Origin: Asterias rubens
Taxonomy: Eukaryota; Echinodermata; Asteroidea; Forcipulatida; Asteriidae
DNA: 64,000 nt
NCBI RefSeq assembly: GCF_902459465.1
Contig: NC_047066.1
Span: 17,797,047 to 17,861,046, forward strand
Reading direction: 5' to 3'
Every line of letters starts with the position of its first letter. Within the stretch, counting starts at the first letter, position 1. This document shows, one piece after another, positions 22,401-34,400 of this stretch. The position numbers and the translations under genes were made by a program. The notes under the pieces are model-generated. The model saw only the letters and a list, made by a program, of their open reading frames with translations. It ran no database searches and was not told the DNA's origin.

Positions 22401-25400
22401 AAGCCATTTGTTATTTTGTCAATACCTTTGTTCGGGGTGCCAGTCAGAAGCCATACAACCATTAGCTGCTGTATAGCCAGGGATCATACCTTAGTTTTCG
22501 ATACAACCTGGGAAGCAGCCAGGTAATCACATTAAGGGGATGCAATTTTTTATTTCAGAAATATGTTAACATCTGAAATAACAGGGAGACTGCCAATATA
22601 GGGCTAGATAGCTCAGTTGGTAGATGGCTTGCATGTTAATCCATAGGCCGTTGGTTCAAATCCCACTCTAGTCAGTTTTTCTTTGTTCACCCCAAATCAT
22701 AAAATTAAAAAAAATTACCCAGTCAGTTTCCCTTGTGATTTATTTAGCTGTGTAGGAATATCAGAGTGTTGTATATTGGACTGGTCTAAAGTAAATAGTT
22801 AGTTTACCTGTGTAGGAATATCGGAGTGTTGTATATTGGACTATTGTATATTGGACTGGTCTATATAAAATTGACTGTTTACCTGTGTAGGAATATCGGA
22901 GTGTTGTATATTGGACTGGAGGTGGGACATTAGCATGAGATCTCTAGCCATGTACCAGCGATCATGGAGAGCATGGTGGTAGATGTGACACAGCATGCCT
23001 CGTGTACGGATCAGGTCAGTAGTGTCCTTAGAATAGATGAACTTGCACATGCGGTCCATTAACTCCCCTGTGGACTCTGTATTAGAACAAAAAGGTAATT
23101 ATACATGTGTATGAAATCCACTATTATAAATGATTGTGATGCGTTCAAGCAAAATGAGTTGGCTGTTGGCCCAGGTCCTTTTAATTTTTCTTAAACATTT
23201 GAACAGAGCATAATCTACGCTTTAATACTGTTAAAACCCTCTGCTGATACCACCTTTGGTTAAACACTTTTGAAAGTAGAAACACCAAGAGATGTGAGAA
23301 TAAAATTGAGAAAAGGGGTTTAAAGTCAAGTTTTTTATCAAAAACACAAAGGCACATTTTCTTAGAAGGATAATTGTAGCAATTTTTTACGTTATTTATC
23401 AGGCAGGAAGTTGCCAAATCAAAATACGATATATTTTGGAAATAACAATTCTTTTTTGAAAATTTCCCTCATGTTTTGGCTTGTTTCTCCATACTGATAT
23501 TTACCACAAACGACGCTTTTATCTTGAATGCATCACACTTGGATTTCTGGACTAATAATTACAGGGACAGCTCTTCCCAAGAAAATTGTCAGTTATAGAA
23601 ATTTAAGTGTAAATGGTCAACAAAAACTTCATGGAAAAAACTTGTACACATCAAATGAAGCTTCCCAAGAAAATTGTCAGTTATAGAAATTTAAGTGTAA
23701 ATGGTCAACAAAAACTTCATGGAAAAAACTTGTACACATCAAATGAAGCTCATAAATTCATCCACTAACCTTCAGACTTCTCAACCTCCTCATTGTCCTT
23801 GGTCTCCTCCTTCGTCTCGGTTTCTTGTCCTTCTTCTTTCTTCTCTTCTTCTTTCTTCTCTTCTTCTTTCTTCTCTTCTTCCTCTTTCTTCTCCTCTACT
23901 TTCCTCTCCTCCGGGGATCCCTCTGTCTCCCTCTCACTCTCCTCGATGGTTCCTTTCTCTTCTTTAGTCTCGATGACTTCGCTGTTATCAACCGGAGACT
24001 CTGGGTCCTTCAACTCCCCCTTGCTCTCCTTCAAGATACGCTCTCTTCGTTCTTGTACTTGCTTCTCCAACTGCTGCAGCTTATTGTAGTCATACTGTGG
24101 GAACATTAATGGTTTTAATTAGTATTTACAAGGGATGAGATGGCATGAAAATGATAAATCCTCAAAGTTGGATAGGTGAGGTTTGCAGTAGCACCATGTG
24201 TAAATCTTATTTGAGTAGTGATGTTTTTGTTAAGAACCGTTTGTAGACACCTGGTTACACAGCTTTCACTGGTTACATGGCTTATGACTGGCACTTCTGA
24301 ACAAGGATCTTTACAAAATATGTTGGTTGAGAGCCAGCATGTTAACCCAGAGGTTGCAGGTTCAAGTCTCGCTCTGTTCAATTTTTCTCTGTTTCATTCC
24401 AAGTTATTTGAAATTTATAAACAGAACCTGTTAACTGAAAAAAAAAACCACCCCAAAACAAGAAACATGTAACTTCCAAAAAGGAAATGCCACACTCGAG
24501 GGAGTTTACCTTGTAGTAGATGTGGTTGATATAACGTATGTAGATGCGACAGAGATCAGAAGGGCTCCCTCGCTCTTCTAGATATGACTGTAACTTGGTG
24601 ATCAGACTTGTCACCTTTGTCTCATCCTTCAACCTGAGGTCAAAAGTAGAAGAATTAAATAAGAAACATTTCCGAATTGAAGAAACTAGGCTGCCAGGTG
24701 GCAGCAGAGATGCAAGATCAATTTCCACTAAACCATTAAATCAAATCACTCATTCCGAGGACCTCATTCCAGAGAACCCTGCCATTCAAACCCAGTTTGT
24801 TTATTCTTTATCTTGTGGCATGTCGTGGCCAAACGGTCTAGTTCACTGGATCCAAGCTCAGGTTTTGTCAGCAGCAGAGTGTGAGTTTGATACTTGGTCC
24901 CGACACTTTTTCCCTTAAGCAAGGCACCTTACCATAGTTGCATAAAAGTTAGGAAGGTAGTGCTTTCGGCTCTACCAACCAGGCTCCTAGTGCATGATAA
25001 CCAAGCCTACATCCTTACGGACTGTGAAGGGGCAACCCTGCTTCAGCCCAAGGAGTGAGTGGCAGTTGATTTGAGTTGATAACCCCAGTCAAATTAAGTG
25101 TAGTCCTCACCTTGAAGTGGACGTCAGGCCTTGTGATGTTAGGCGATCTCTCAATTAAAAAACAAATCTGAAAAATCTTACCTATCTACAAATTCTGTTG
25201 AGTGAGCGTCGGCAGACTGGAGGATCTTAGTGAATTCTTTGTCCATACGTTCTACTATGGTGAGAACACAGCCACGGATGCGATATGGCTTCTCCTGAAA
25301 TACAAAGGCACAGTCAAAGTTGTTAATAGAAAAACAGTGTATGTTGATTTGACAATGTTGTATTTAATACATGGGACCATGACAAAATTAGTCCACGACA

Positions 25401-28400
25401 ATCTACAGATAACCACTGTCCGTGGCTGAGTGGATAAGAGCACCAGACTCAAGCTCTGCTGTTTCTGATCAGCAAAGGGTGGGTTCGACTCCCGGTCGTG
25501 ACACTTGTGTCCTTTAGCAAAAAAAAATTAACCATTATTGCTGCGCCCTTCGTATGGGACATAAGGCCAGTGGTCCGGTGTAATGCAATAAAAATTTGAA
25601 TTGCCTCTAGCTACCGGGCAATCTCGGTGGTCTAGTTGGTATGACCTGCTCTAGAATCGCGAGGGTTGTGGGTTCGAATCCCACCTGAGTAGTATGCCTG
25701 TGATTTAGAGTTGGAGTGCTAACATACATCAGTGTATATAGGGTAAAAAACCCAGATTAATAAAAGAACCAAGTCTCGAAAAGAGCACGTTGTTAAAACC
25801 ATCACATGGTGCTATGTAATGGAATAGGCCTCATACTTAGCTCCACAATTCCTTGCAAGAAAAATACTGAATATTGGAATGCCACGAGTGTCACTGAGGA
25901 ATGGACTTATAACATACCCCATAAACTTCTGTATCTTCCTGCACGTTCTCATTGATAGTAATATCTGGATTTGCGATGAGCAGATCCAACATCTCAGAAA
26001 TGCTGTCCAGGCACCTGAAAGATTAAAGACATTTGAGCGGGTTAGTTTTTGCCATAAACAAAATGTATAACCAGGGTGACAAACAGCGCTGACAAAAAAC
26101 TCTAAACAAAGTTCCAACGTTACAGTATAAATGACGACACTTGCATCATATGGTAACCCAGTAATAGATTGTGAGAAGCTTTTGGTAACAATATCCTCTA
26201 TTCTAGAGAAGCTGCTCAAAAAGTGTGATGTATTTCAATCTAGAGAAAGTTACAAATTATTCAAATTAAATTGCCAGAAACAAGGCTGATTTGAGCAGAA
26301 AACTTCCATTAAAACTTTCAAAAGCTATTTTTACAGATTCAAGAAAAGTTATAAAGCCACTAACAATTTTGCATGTTACATGTATTTTGGTTTGGGGTAA
26401 GCTTTTGCATAGGTACATACGTAGGACAAACACCCATACACATATCTCAATGAAATGTGTGGCGAACAGGTACCAGACTAGGCCGATCTGGAGAATGCAA
26501 TGCAAAGAATTTCCCCTCTTTTGACTATTAAAACTGTTTTACTATCTCTCATTTCATGCCTTAAATGTTGTATTTAAATTGTTAACCTTTGATGGACATG
26601 TACATGTTTTTATATATATAGTTATCTTTTATATTTACATAAATGGTTACATTTTTAACTCTACTTGTTTTACAACCAGATGTGGGGTGGTAGGTCTTTG
26701 GACCACAGTACTTACTCTGCTTTTGTTTCTCCGAGCCCATCTGGAAGTATATTTGTGTTGATTTGTATCATTGTGTTCGCCGAATAAAACAGAATAATAA
26801 TAGTTTTGAAAAATAAATACATACTTTGCCCACATATCCGGCTTCATACATGTGGCTACATTAGGGTTGTAGTCATAGATAGCAGCAGTGATATTGAACA
26901 AGACTTTCATATCCATGGCTGGTCCCAAGTTGTGTTGGTCGGCGATCGTCCTCAGCTCACGAAGCAACTCAATTTGTTCCTTCCGATTGGTTCCTTTCTT
27001 GCCACGGGCAGACACGATCTCATTCAGCTTCTTGATGACCAGGGCGTGAGTGATCTCTGTGTCCTTAGCAAACATCTTGGGCTTTTCCTGTGACGAAATA
27101 CAGACTCATCAAAATATATGACTGTGTACTTCCATTGTATACCACGACGGTAAATAAAAATACTAAGTGAACGATTGCCCTTGCCTAGCACAGCAAAATG
27201 CTACTGGAATAGAATCAGTTGCAACTCAAAAATCATCATTTGCTACTAAATATTCAGCATTCCATATGCACAAAACTTGTTCAGTCAAAACAGTTTGCTA
27301 TGCAAGACTGTTGGATGAAATCATTCCCCAGTAGAAACCACTGGTATGAACCTAAATGCTCATCTAAAACTAAACACACGCTGGTAAACTGATTCCCCAA
27401 ATTGGCATAACCAAGTATTGCTGTGGTAATAATGTCAGGTGTATAGCACGTCACACTTAAGGCCCAGTCACACTGCAGCGAATAATGATCACGACGCAAA
27501 GAGAATGCATTCTATTGGTTGAATTGCCCTAAGCAGAATACGCACACGCTCATTCAACCAATAGAATGCATTCTCTATTGCGTCGTTATCTTTATCGTTT
27601 TTGTTATCGCTACAGTGTGACTCTGCCTTAATGCTAAAAAAAGAAGCTAAGTACCGGAAACTCAGACAAACAAGTAAAATTTCATAAGATTTATAGCAAA
27701 TAGCAAAATATTAAAAGAGGGCGCTGTTGAACCCTTATGAAGATATAGGCCATGCGTGTGTACGTCGTGCATGACAACATACACTGCGGTAGCAAATGCC
27801 CCATCTACCTACCCGTAACGCATTGCGGTTTTGAATCGTGATAAACCTTATGTCCAGCCAATCTTTGGCAGAACCAACATGTTTACCACTACCCTTTCAC
27901 GATGAGTGCATATGGTTCTTACTTGTGAGCTGGCCTAAAATCCATGTGTTTATTTTCATGGAAACGCAGACAGGCTCATGGATATCCGGCCCTCGACAAT
28001 ACACAGAACAAATCATGAAGAGATCTTTTTTGACATGCTAGTGAATTACTGACCTTGCTGAGGGGGATTCCACCTTTGACCTTCTCCCATCCTTCTTCTT
28101 CTTCATCATCATCTTCTTCTATTTTAGCTCTCCTCTCATCACGCTCCTTCCGGCGCTGGATTCGCTTCGTCAGAAACTTCTCCTCCTTCTCAGGGTTATT
28201 CCTTGAGGTTGAAATAAATCATCAATAGACATTCATTAGTAATTAGGGAATGAATTGATGACAACCTCAAAATAATTTGTACAGATTGACCAATACTGGA
28301 AGCTCATTCTATTTTAAAGGGTGGCTGCAGTGTTTTTATTTTATTTATTTAAACGATTAAACCTGAAATATTTTTAAATATTTTTTATTAAATGCGCAAG

Positions 28401-31400
28401 TATTTTAAAAATGGTTTCAAGAGATTAGGGGAACCCACCCCGCCCCTAAAAGGGAGCCTTCATTTGCATAAACGTGACGTCATGTCCGTAACCCGAGCCC
28501 CCTGGCTGTGTGCATATAGAGACGTGTGCACTGTGTGGCCTGGTACCTAGGCGCGTATAGTAATGGAACCAGACTCTTTTTGCTGACGATATGTTTGAAT
28601 TCCCGACGTGACGTCGATGGTAGGGGGGCGGTAACAATCCACAAAAGGGGGGGGGGCATGACTTATTCACTAATTACGCAAGTCAGATAGGTCGGGATTA
28701 AACAAAACACATTTTATTGATGTTCAATACATATATCAGAAATAAATGACAACAAAATTAACTGTTTTATTTGAATTCACTGCATCATCCCTTTAAGTGA
28801 CTTGGGTTTGAACAAAGAACAATTGACTGGAGTTGGACTTGAACCAACGACTTTCGGACTACCGTACCGGCGCTCTATCAACTGAGCTATCTATTGATGA
28901 ATAGAAAATAAAAATACCATTTAGTGTTTGTTACTTCAATTCAATTCAATCCAAGTTCCAAATCCAAACAAATAAACAAAACAATTAGCAGTGAATAAAG
29001 AACTATGTTTTACAAGCAAATGGAATAATGATAATACACAAATAGATAAAGACTTCAAGATAAAGACTTTTTTATCACGAAAAAAACAAATAAAAATGTT
29101 TTGAATATTCAAGGATAAAATTACTACAATTGAGTTGAATTGAACTTACGATTTCAAGAAATAAGCTGCAGTGAGTCCTGCATAGCCAACTTCAGCTTCC
29201 GAGCTGGAACTCTCACTTTCACTGCTGTCATCCCAGAAACTGCTATCGCTATCACTGTCGTCATCCTAAAATAACATACGATAGATACAGAAGAGTGATA
29301 GCAAATGGCTTAGAGAATACATGGGGTGCCCTCTATATCTATCACTGTTGCTATTCTAAAATACCATTAGGAATAGAAGAGTTATAGCAAAGGCATAGAA
29401 CGCTATCAATGTTGCTATTCTAAAATACCATTGGATATAAAAGAGTAATATCAAAGGTGTAGAATGACAAAAATAACAGGGTATCCTCTATTGCTATCAC
29501 TGTTGCTATCCTAAAATACCATGAGATCTAGAATAATAAAAGCAAAGGCTTAGAATGAAAAACACAATATGGTAACCTCTATTGCTATTACTGTTGATAT
29601 TCTAAAATACCATTGGATATAGAAGAACAATAGCAAAGGCTTAGAATGAAAAACACAATAGAAAAGTGTTATATTTAGTTTGTTTTGTGCTTGAGTTAAT
29701 ATACTGGCCACACATAAACAACATTAATAAGTGAATCAATGTGCCTCAATATATATACAAAGGTTTTGAATTGAATTCTATTCATATATCTTGCAGCCAA
29801 AATGCCACATTACGTTAAAGATTAAACAAAGCAGTAAGGCATAAATATTTCTCCTCCGTGTATACTACAAGATACCTCAAAAACTCCTGATATGTTATGC
29901 ACATAATGGTGAAGTAACCCATATCACAGTGTCAAACTTTCCTGTCATTGTATTTATATTATAAGTTATCACACAAGCGCGAGTGGAATACGAAAAGTTG
30001 GATATGGGACGCAGATGCGCTATATTTTCCGTATTTCCACGAGCGTGCATGTGATAACGTATTTATCTTCAAGCAAACTTGGCGCGTAACCATAGAACAC
30101 ACAAGACGCATGGTAGTGATATTAGCAGTGCAATATAGGTTTTTATCACCACTCTCCATTCTGCGAATCTGATTGGAGGATTAGCGAGTACTTGAAGATA
30201 ATAAACAATGGCATGCAAGTCTTGTAGGAGCTGAACTAAATAAATGCTTGGCCCCTTTTTTCAATGAGAAAAAACCAACAGTGTTTATGAACAAACAAAT
30301 CTTTTAAGGAAAAATTCTGAAAAAACAACAATAAATCAGAGATAATTTAAATTACCTCTCCCGTCTTCTTTGATGGTGTCCTCTTGGAACCCGGGATGCC
30401 CATACCACCCTCGTCATCTGACCCTGTAATATTTAAATAAAAACATCAAATACCAACAAAGCAAGGTTGCTTTTTCATCAATTTGAAACAATTTTGTTTT
30501 GGCCCGTTCTGGTTGGGGTTGTTGGCTGCAACTTAATCTAAAGTACATATAGAAACTGTGGTTTACAGCAAAAATAATTATTATTATAAAATAATTGTTA
30601 TTATAACAAGAAAAAAAAACCATTCGCATTGAGTAAGGGACTTTTTCATGAATTCTCCTTTAAATATCAACACATTAAAATGCATTGTTGGTTTTACACA
30701 AATGGTAAATAGTTTTTCATCATTTTAAGTGAAACCAGATGATACTGCTAAAAAGAAAAAGTCAAGTTACAAATCAGGTTAGGTTTGCGGGTAGCACCAT
30801 GTGTAAATCTCAATGATTTGGTTAGTACGCTCTGATCGTCCATTCTCCTGAAGACAATCAGAGCGTACTGATCGAACTGTTGAGTTGTCAATCACCGGTT
30901 CTTCTCAGAACCAACCTTACAAAAAATAGATTTACACATGGTGCTACTGCAAACTGATTATACTCCCACCATGCATAGTTTGAAATCTTACTTAAAGGGA
31001 AGGTACACGTTTGGTAATTACTCAAAAGAAATATTAACTTAAAAACTGACTTGGTAACGAGCATTGGAGAGCTGTCGATAGTATAAAACATTGTGGGAAA
31101 CAACTCCCTCTGAAGTAATGTAGTTTTTGAGAAAGAGGTAATTTCTCACTCCAGAAGTCTTTTATTCCTATCTGAAAGCACACAAATTCGTCCAACAAGG
31201 GTGTTTTTTTCTGTCATCATTTTCTCGCAACTTCGATGACCGATTGAGCCCAAATTTTCACAGGCTTGTTATTTTATGCTTATGATGGGATACACTAAAG
31301 GAGAAGACTAATCTTTGAAAATTACTGAACATGTACAACAGAACAAGATTTCTTTGATGCATTTTTCTAAGCTTTTCGTGTTTTGATAAGAATAATTTCC

Positions 31401-34400
31401 TTATGGGAAGACCAGAAGTGAGATATTGGAGTTTCTTGCCAGATGCTGAGATAAAGATGAGGAATCTTACCCAAGTCATCATCATCTCCTTGGTCTTGAT
31501 CCTCATCTTGCTCCTTCTCAAGATCAGGATTCTGAAAAGAAAAACAAACGATAATGTTGACTGGACCAGAATTTGTTTAACGAGACCAGAAAGAGCTTTC
31601 TACACAGTTTAACAGTTTGTGAAGATCTATCTCATTTGGCATATGGATTAGTATATTCTAATGCTTGACTGAATTGTATAAATAACAGACTCAAAGTCAA
31701 CATTTGAACATCATTCCTTGCTGTTAAAAATATTTTTTTTCAAAGAGTTAAAGGCACTGGACACTATTGGTAATTACTCAAAATAATTATTAGCATAAAC
31801 ATTACTTGGTAATGAGTAATGGGAGCTGTTGGTAGTTTAAAACATTGTGAAAAACGGCTCCCTCTGAAGTAACATAGTTTCCGAGAAAGAAGTAATTTTC
31901 CACGAATTTGATTTCAAGACCTCAGAATTAGAGTTTGAGGTCCCAAAATCAAGCATCTCAAAGTACACAACTTCGTGTGACAAGGGTGTTTTTTCTTTCA
32001 TTATTATCTCGCAACTTCAACGACCAATTGAGCCCAAATTTTCACAGGTTTGTTATGCTATGCATTAGTTGAAATACACCAAGTGAGAAAACTGGTCTTT
32101 GACAATTACCAATAGTGTCCAATGTCTTTAATGGCCTGACGTTTTGACCCTAGCAGAGTCTTTCTCGAAGGCCAAAAACACAAGACCGTCGAACTTGTCA
32201 GGTCATGAGTTTATTGGCCCAAGGCTTTATCACTGAATGTTTGGACTCTGATAAGATTTGTATGAATGAGCTTGTGGCAGTTTTGGGATACAGAAACAAA
32301 TCCACTTCATTCATTTAAAAAAAAACAATAATAGATTTCAAAGTGTTAGGGTAAATAAAACTAGTGTGGCGGACACATACCTCTTTGTACTCTGCAACGA
32401 CTTTTTCATAATCCCTGCAGTACTTGCGAAGCTTCTGTCTCAATGTGGACAGTGCCCTGGCATTCATCTTAGATAGCTTCTTCTTGTCTTCCCAACACTG
32501 CCAATTAAAGGAACAAATAATTAGTCACTAAAGATGGATTTATTTGATATATGGAAAGAGAGGAAATTGATGACACAAACTAGCAATGAATACTTGCATA
32601 GGTCCCTACGCCTACTCTTCATCGACCTCAGTCAGGAGACTGTTTTGGGTCTTGAGATATCTGTTGAACGGCAGACGTGTTCTGACAGTTAATGGAAGTA
32701 TGTCATTTTAGTTTTGCCCTGGTTTAAAAAAAAATAATAAGTGTGATAAGCACTCTATACCTGGTAATTTCCAAGTCCTGTGGAATAAAATACACAGACA
32801 TACTACACAGGTGGGATTCGAACCCATGACCCCTGCCATTCTAGAGCAGATGTCTGTTCACCAGACCACCGAGCGTGCCTGTTGAAAAGAGGCCATTGGA
32901 ATCTTGTCATTAATAGCGGGTACAGCAATGATTTAAAAGATTTGGGTACTTTTTCAAAATGTCCACAGATTAACCTTAAACTTACAGGGTTTGAAGATAA
33001 TGATAGTGGAAAGCTTCCCTTCAAATATTATTTACTGAGGTGCTGTAGTTTTTGAGAAATGAGTAAAACAATGTCATGAAAATATGTTTGTAAATGATTA
33101 AAATAATTTTCGTCTCATGAGAGGAAAATTGATTTCATGACATTGGTTTACTCATTTCCCCAAAACTACAGCACCTCAGCACGTAATATTTTCAGGGAAG
33201 CTTTTTACTATCATTATCTTCAAACTGTGTAAGTTTAGTGTAAATCTGTGGACTTTGTGTTTTTTGTTCTACAAAAGTTACATAGACCCTTTAATAGATG
33301 TACTACATGCATCAGATATAAATGGTAGTGGTCTAACCTCATTAATAAACTCCTCTAGTTCAACCAACGTCTTGATGTAAAAGCGTGGTGGGATGCTGCT
33401 GTCTGGGTTCAGCACTTTCTGTGCTTTCTGGTAGCATCGAGTCAGATCGTCAAAGCTGGACAGAACTCGAGACACATCTCGGATCTTCTTCTGATTCTTG
33501 AGCTGCTTGATGACATCCATGATTTCATCATGTCTATAAAACAACAATGAAAGAGAGATAACAATCTAATTGAATTGAATCGAATTGAACATGGCAGAAA
33601 CAGCCTTTTTCAAAAAAGAAATTCTTAAGAAAATTTTGGTGTAAAAGAGTGTCCCACATATATAATATCGAAGTCTTTTATAGCGCACGTATCTACCAAA
33701 CAAGGTACTCAAGGCGCTGAGTATATACAAACTTTCAGAAAGATAGGTTATTGCAATGAAGAATTCTGAGACCCACCTAGTTAGCACCTTATAAGGGTTT
33801 ACAAGGTGCTACGGCGCGCATACAGCAGCCACAGCCAGGAACACCTTGGCAACCCTTTCTCTCTCCGAAAAGTGCACTGGGTTCTTTTACATGCGTTACA
33901 CAACACATGGGACCAACGACTTTGCATCCCATCCGAAAGACGAAGCAATGGTTAAGTGTCTTGCTTAAGGACACAAGTGTCACGGCTGGGGATTCAAATT
34001 CACACTCTACTGATCAGAAACACCAGAGTTTGAATTTAGTGTTCTTCACCGCCACGCCACTTCCATAAACACCTCCCTTAATATTTATGCATGACGTATC
34101 TCACAATGCTAACCCAAAACGAGGCGATGGGCGCAGCCACTGCAAGTGGTGGTGGATATGTGCCCATAGCCTCATTTTGGGTCAGAATTATGACTTCATG
34201 CATAATATTAAGAGAGGCGTATACAACAGTCTCTGTGGACTTCGTTAAATTTACCTTTTGGACTTGGCACTACGCACCACCCTCTTAACCTCTTCTTCAT
34301 CATCGCTAAGGAAGAACCGTTGCTGGGTGATGATGGGCTTCTGCAAAACGGGCTCTTCATTATCGCTGGAGGATGACTCACTCTCACTGGATGAACCAGT

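Noticed and set aside
22595-22680. Candidate tRNA-Asn gene
   Set aside because: Acceptor stem pairs, but the D stem and T stem have mismatches and a SINE tail shared with other loci follows.
23793-24109. Ser/Phe/Leu-rich plus-strand ORFs
   Set aside because: Antisense shadows of the KE-rich EIF3C exon 12.
28828-28900. Candidate tRNA gene on the minus strand
   Set aside because: D arm and T arm are good, but the acceptor-stem halves do not pair and the anticodon stem is not formed; a tRNA-derived SINE head.
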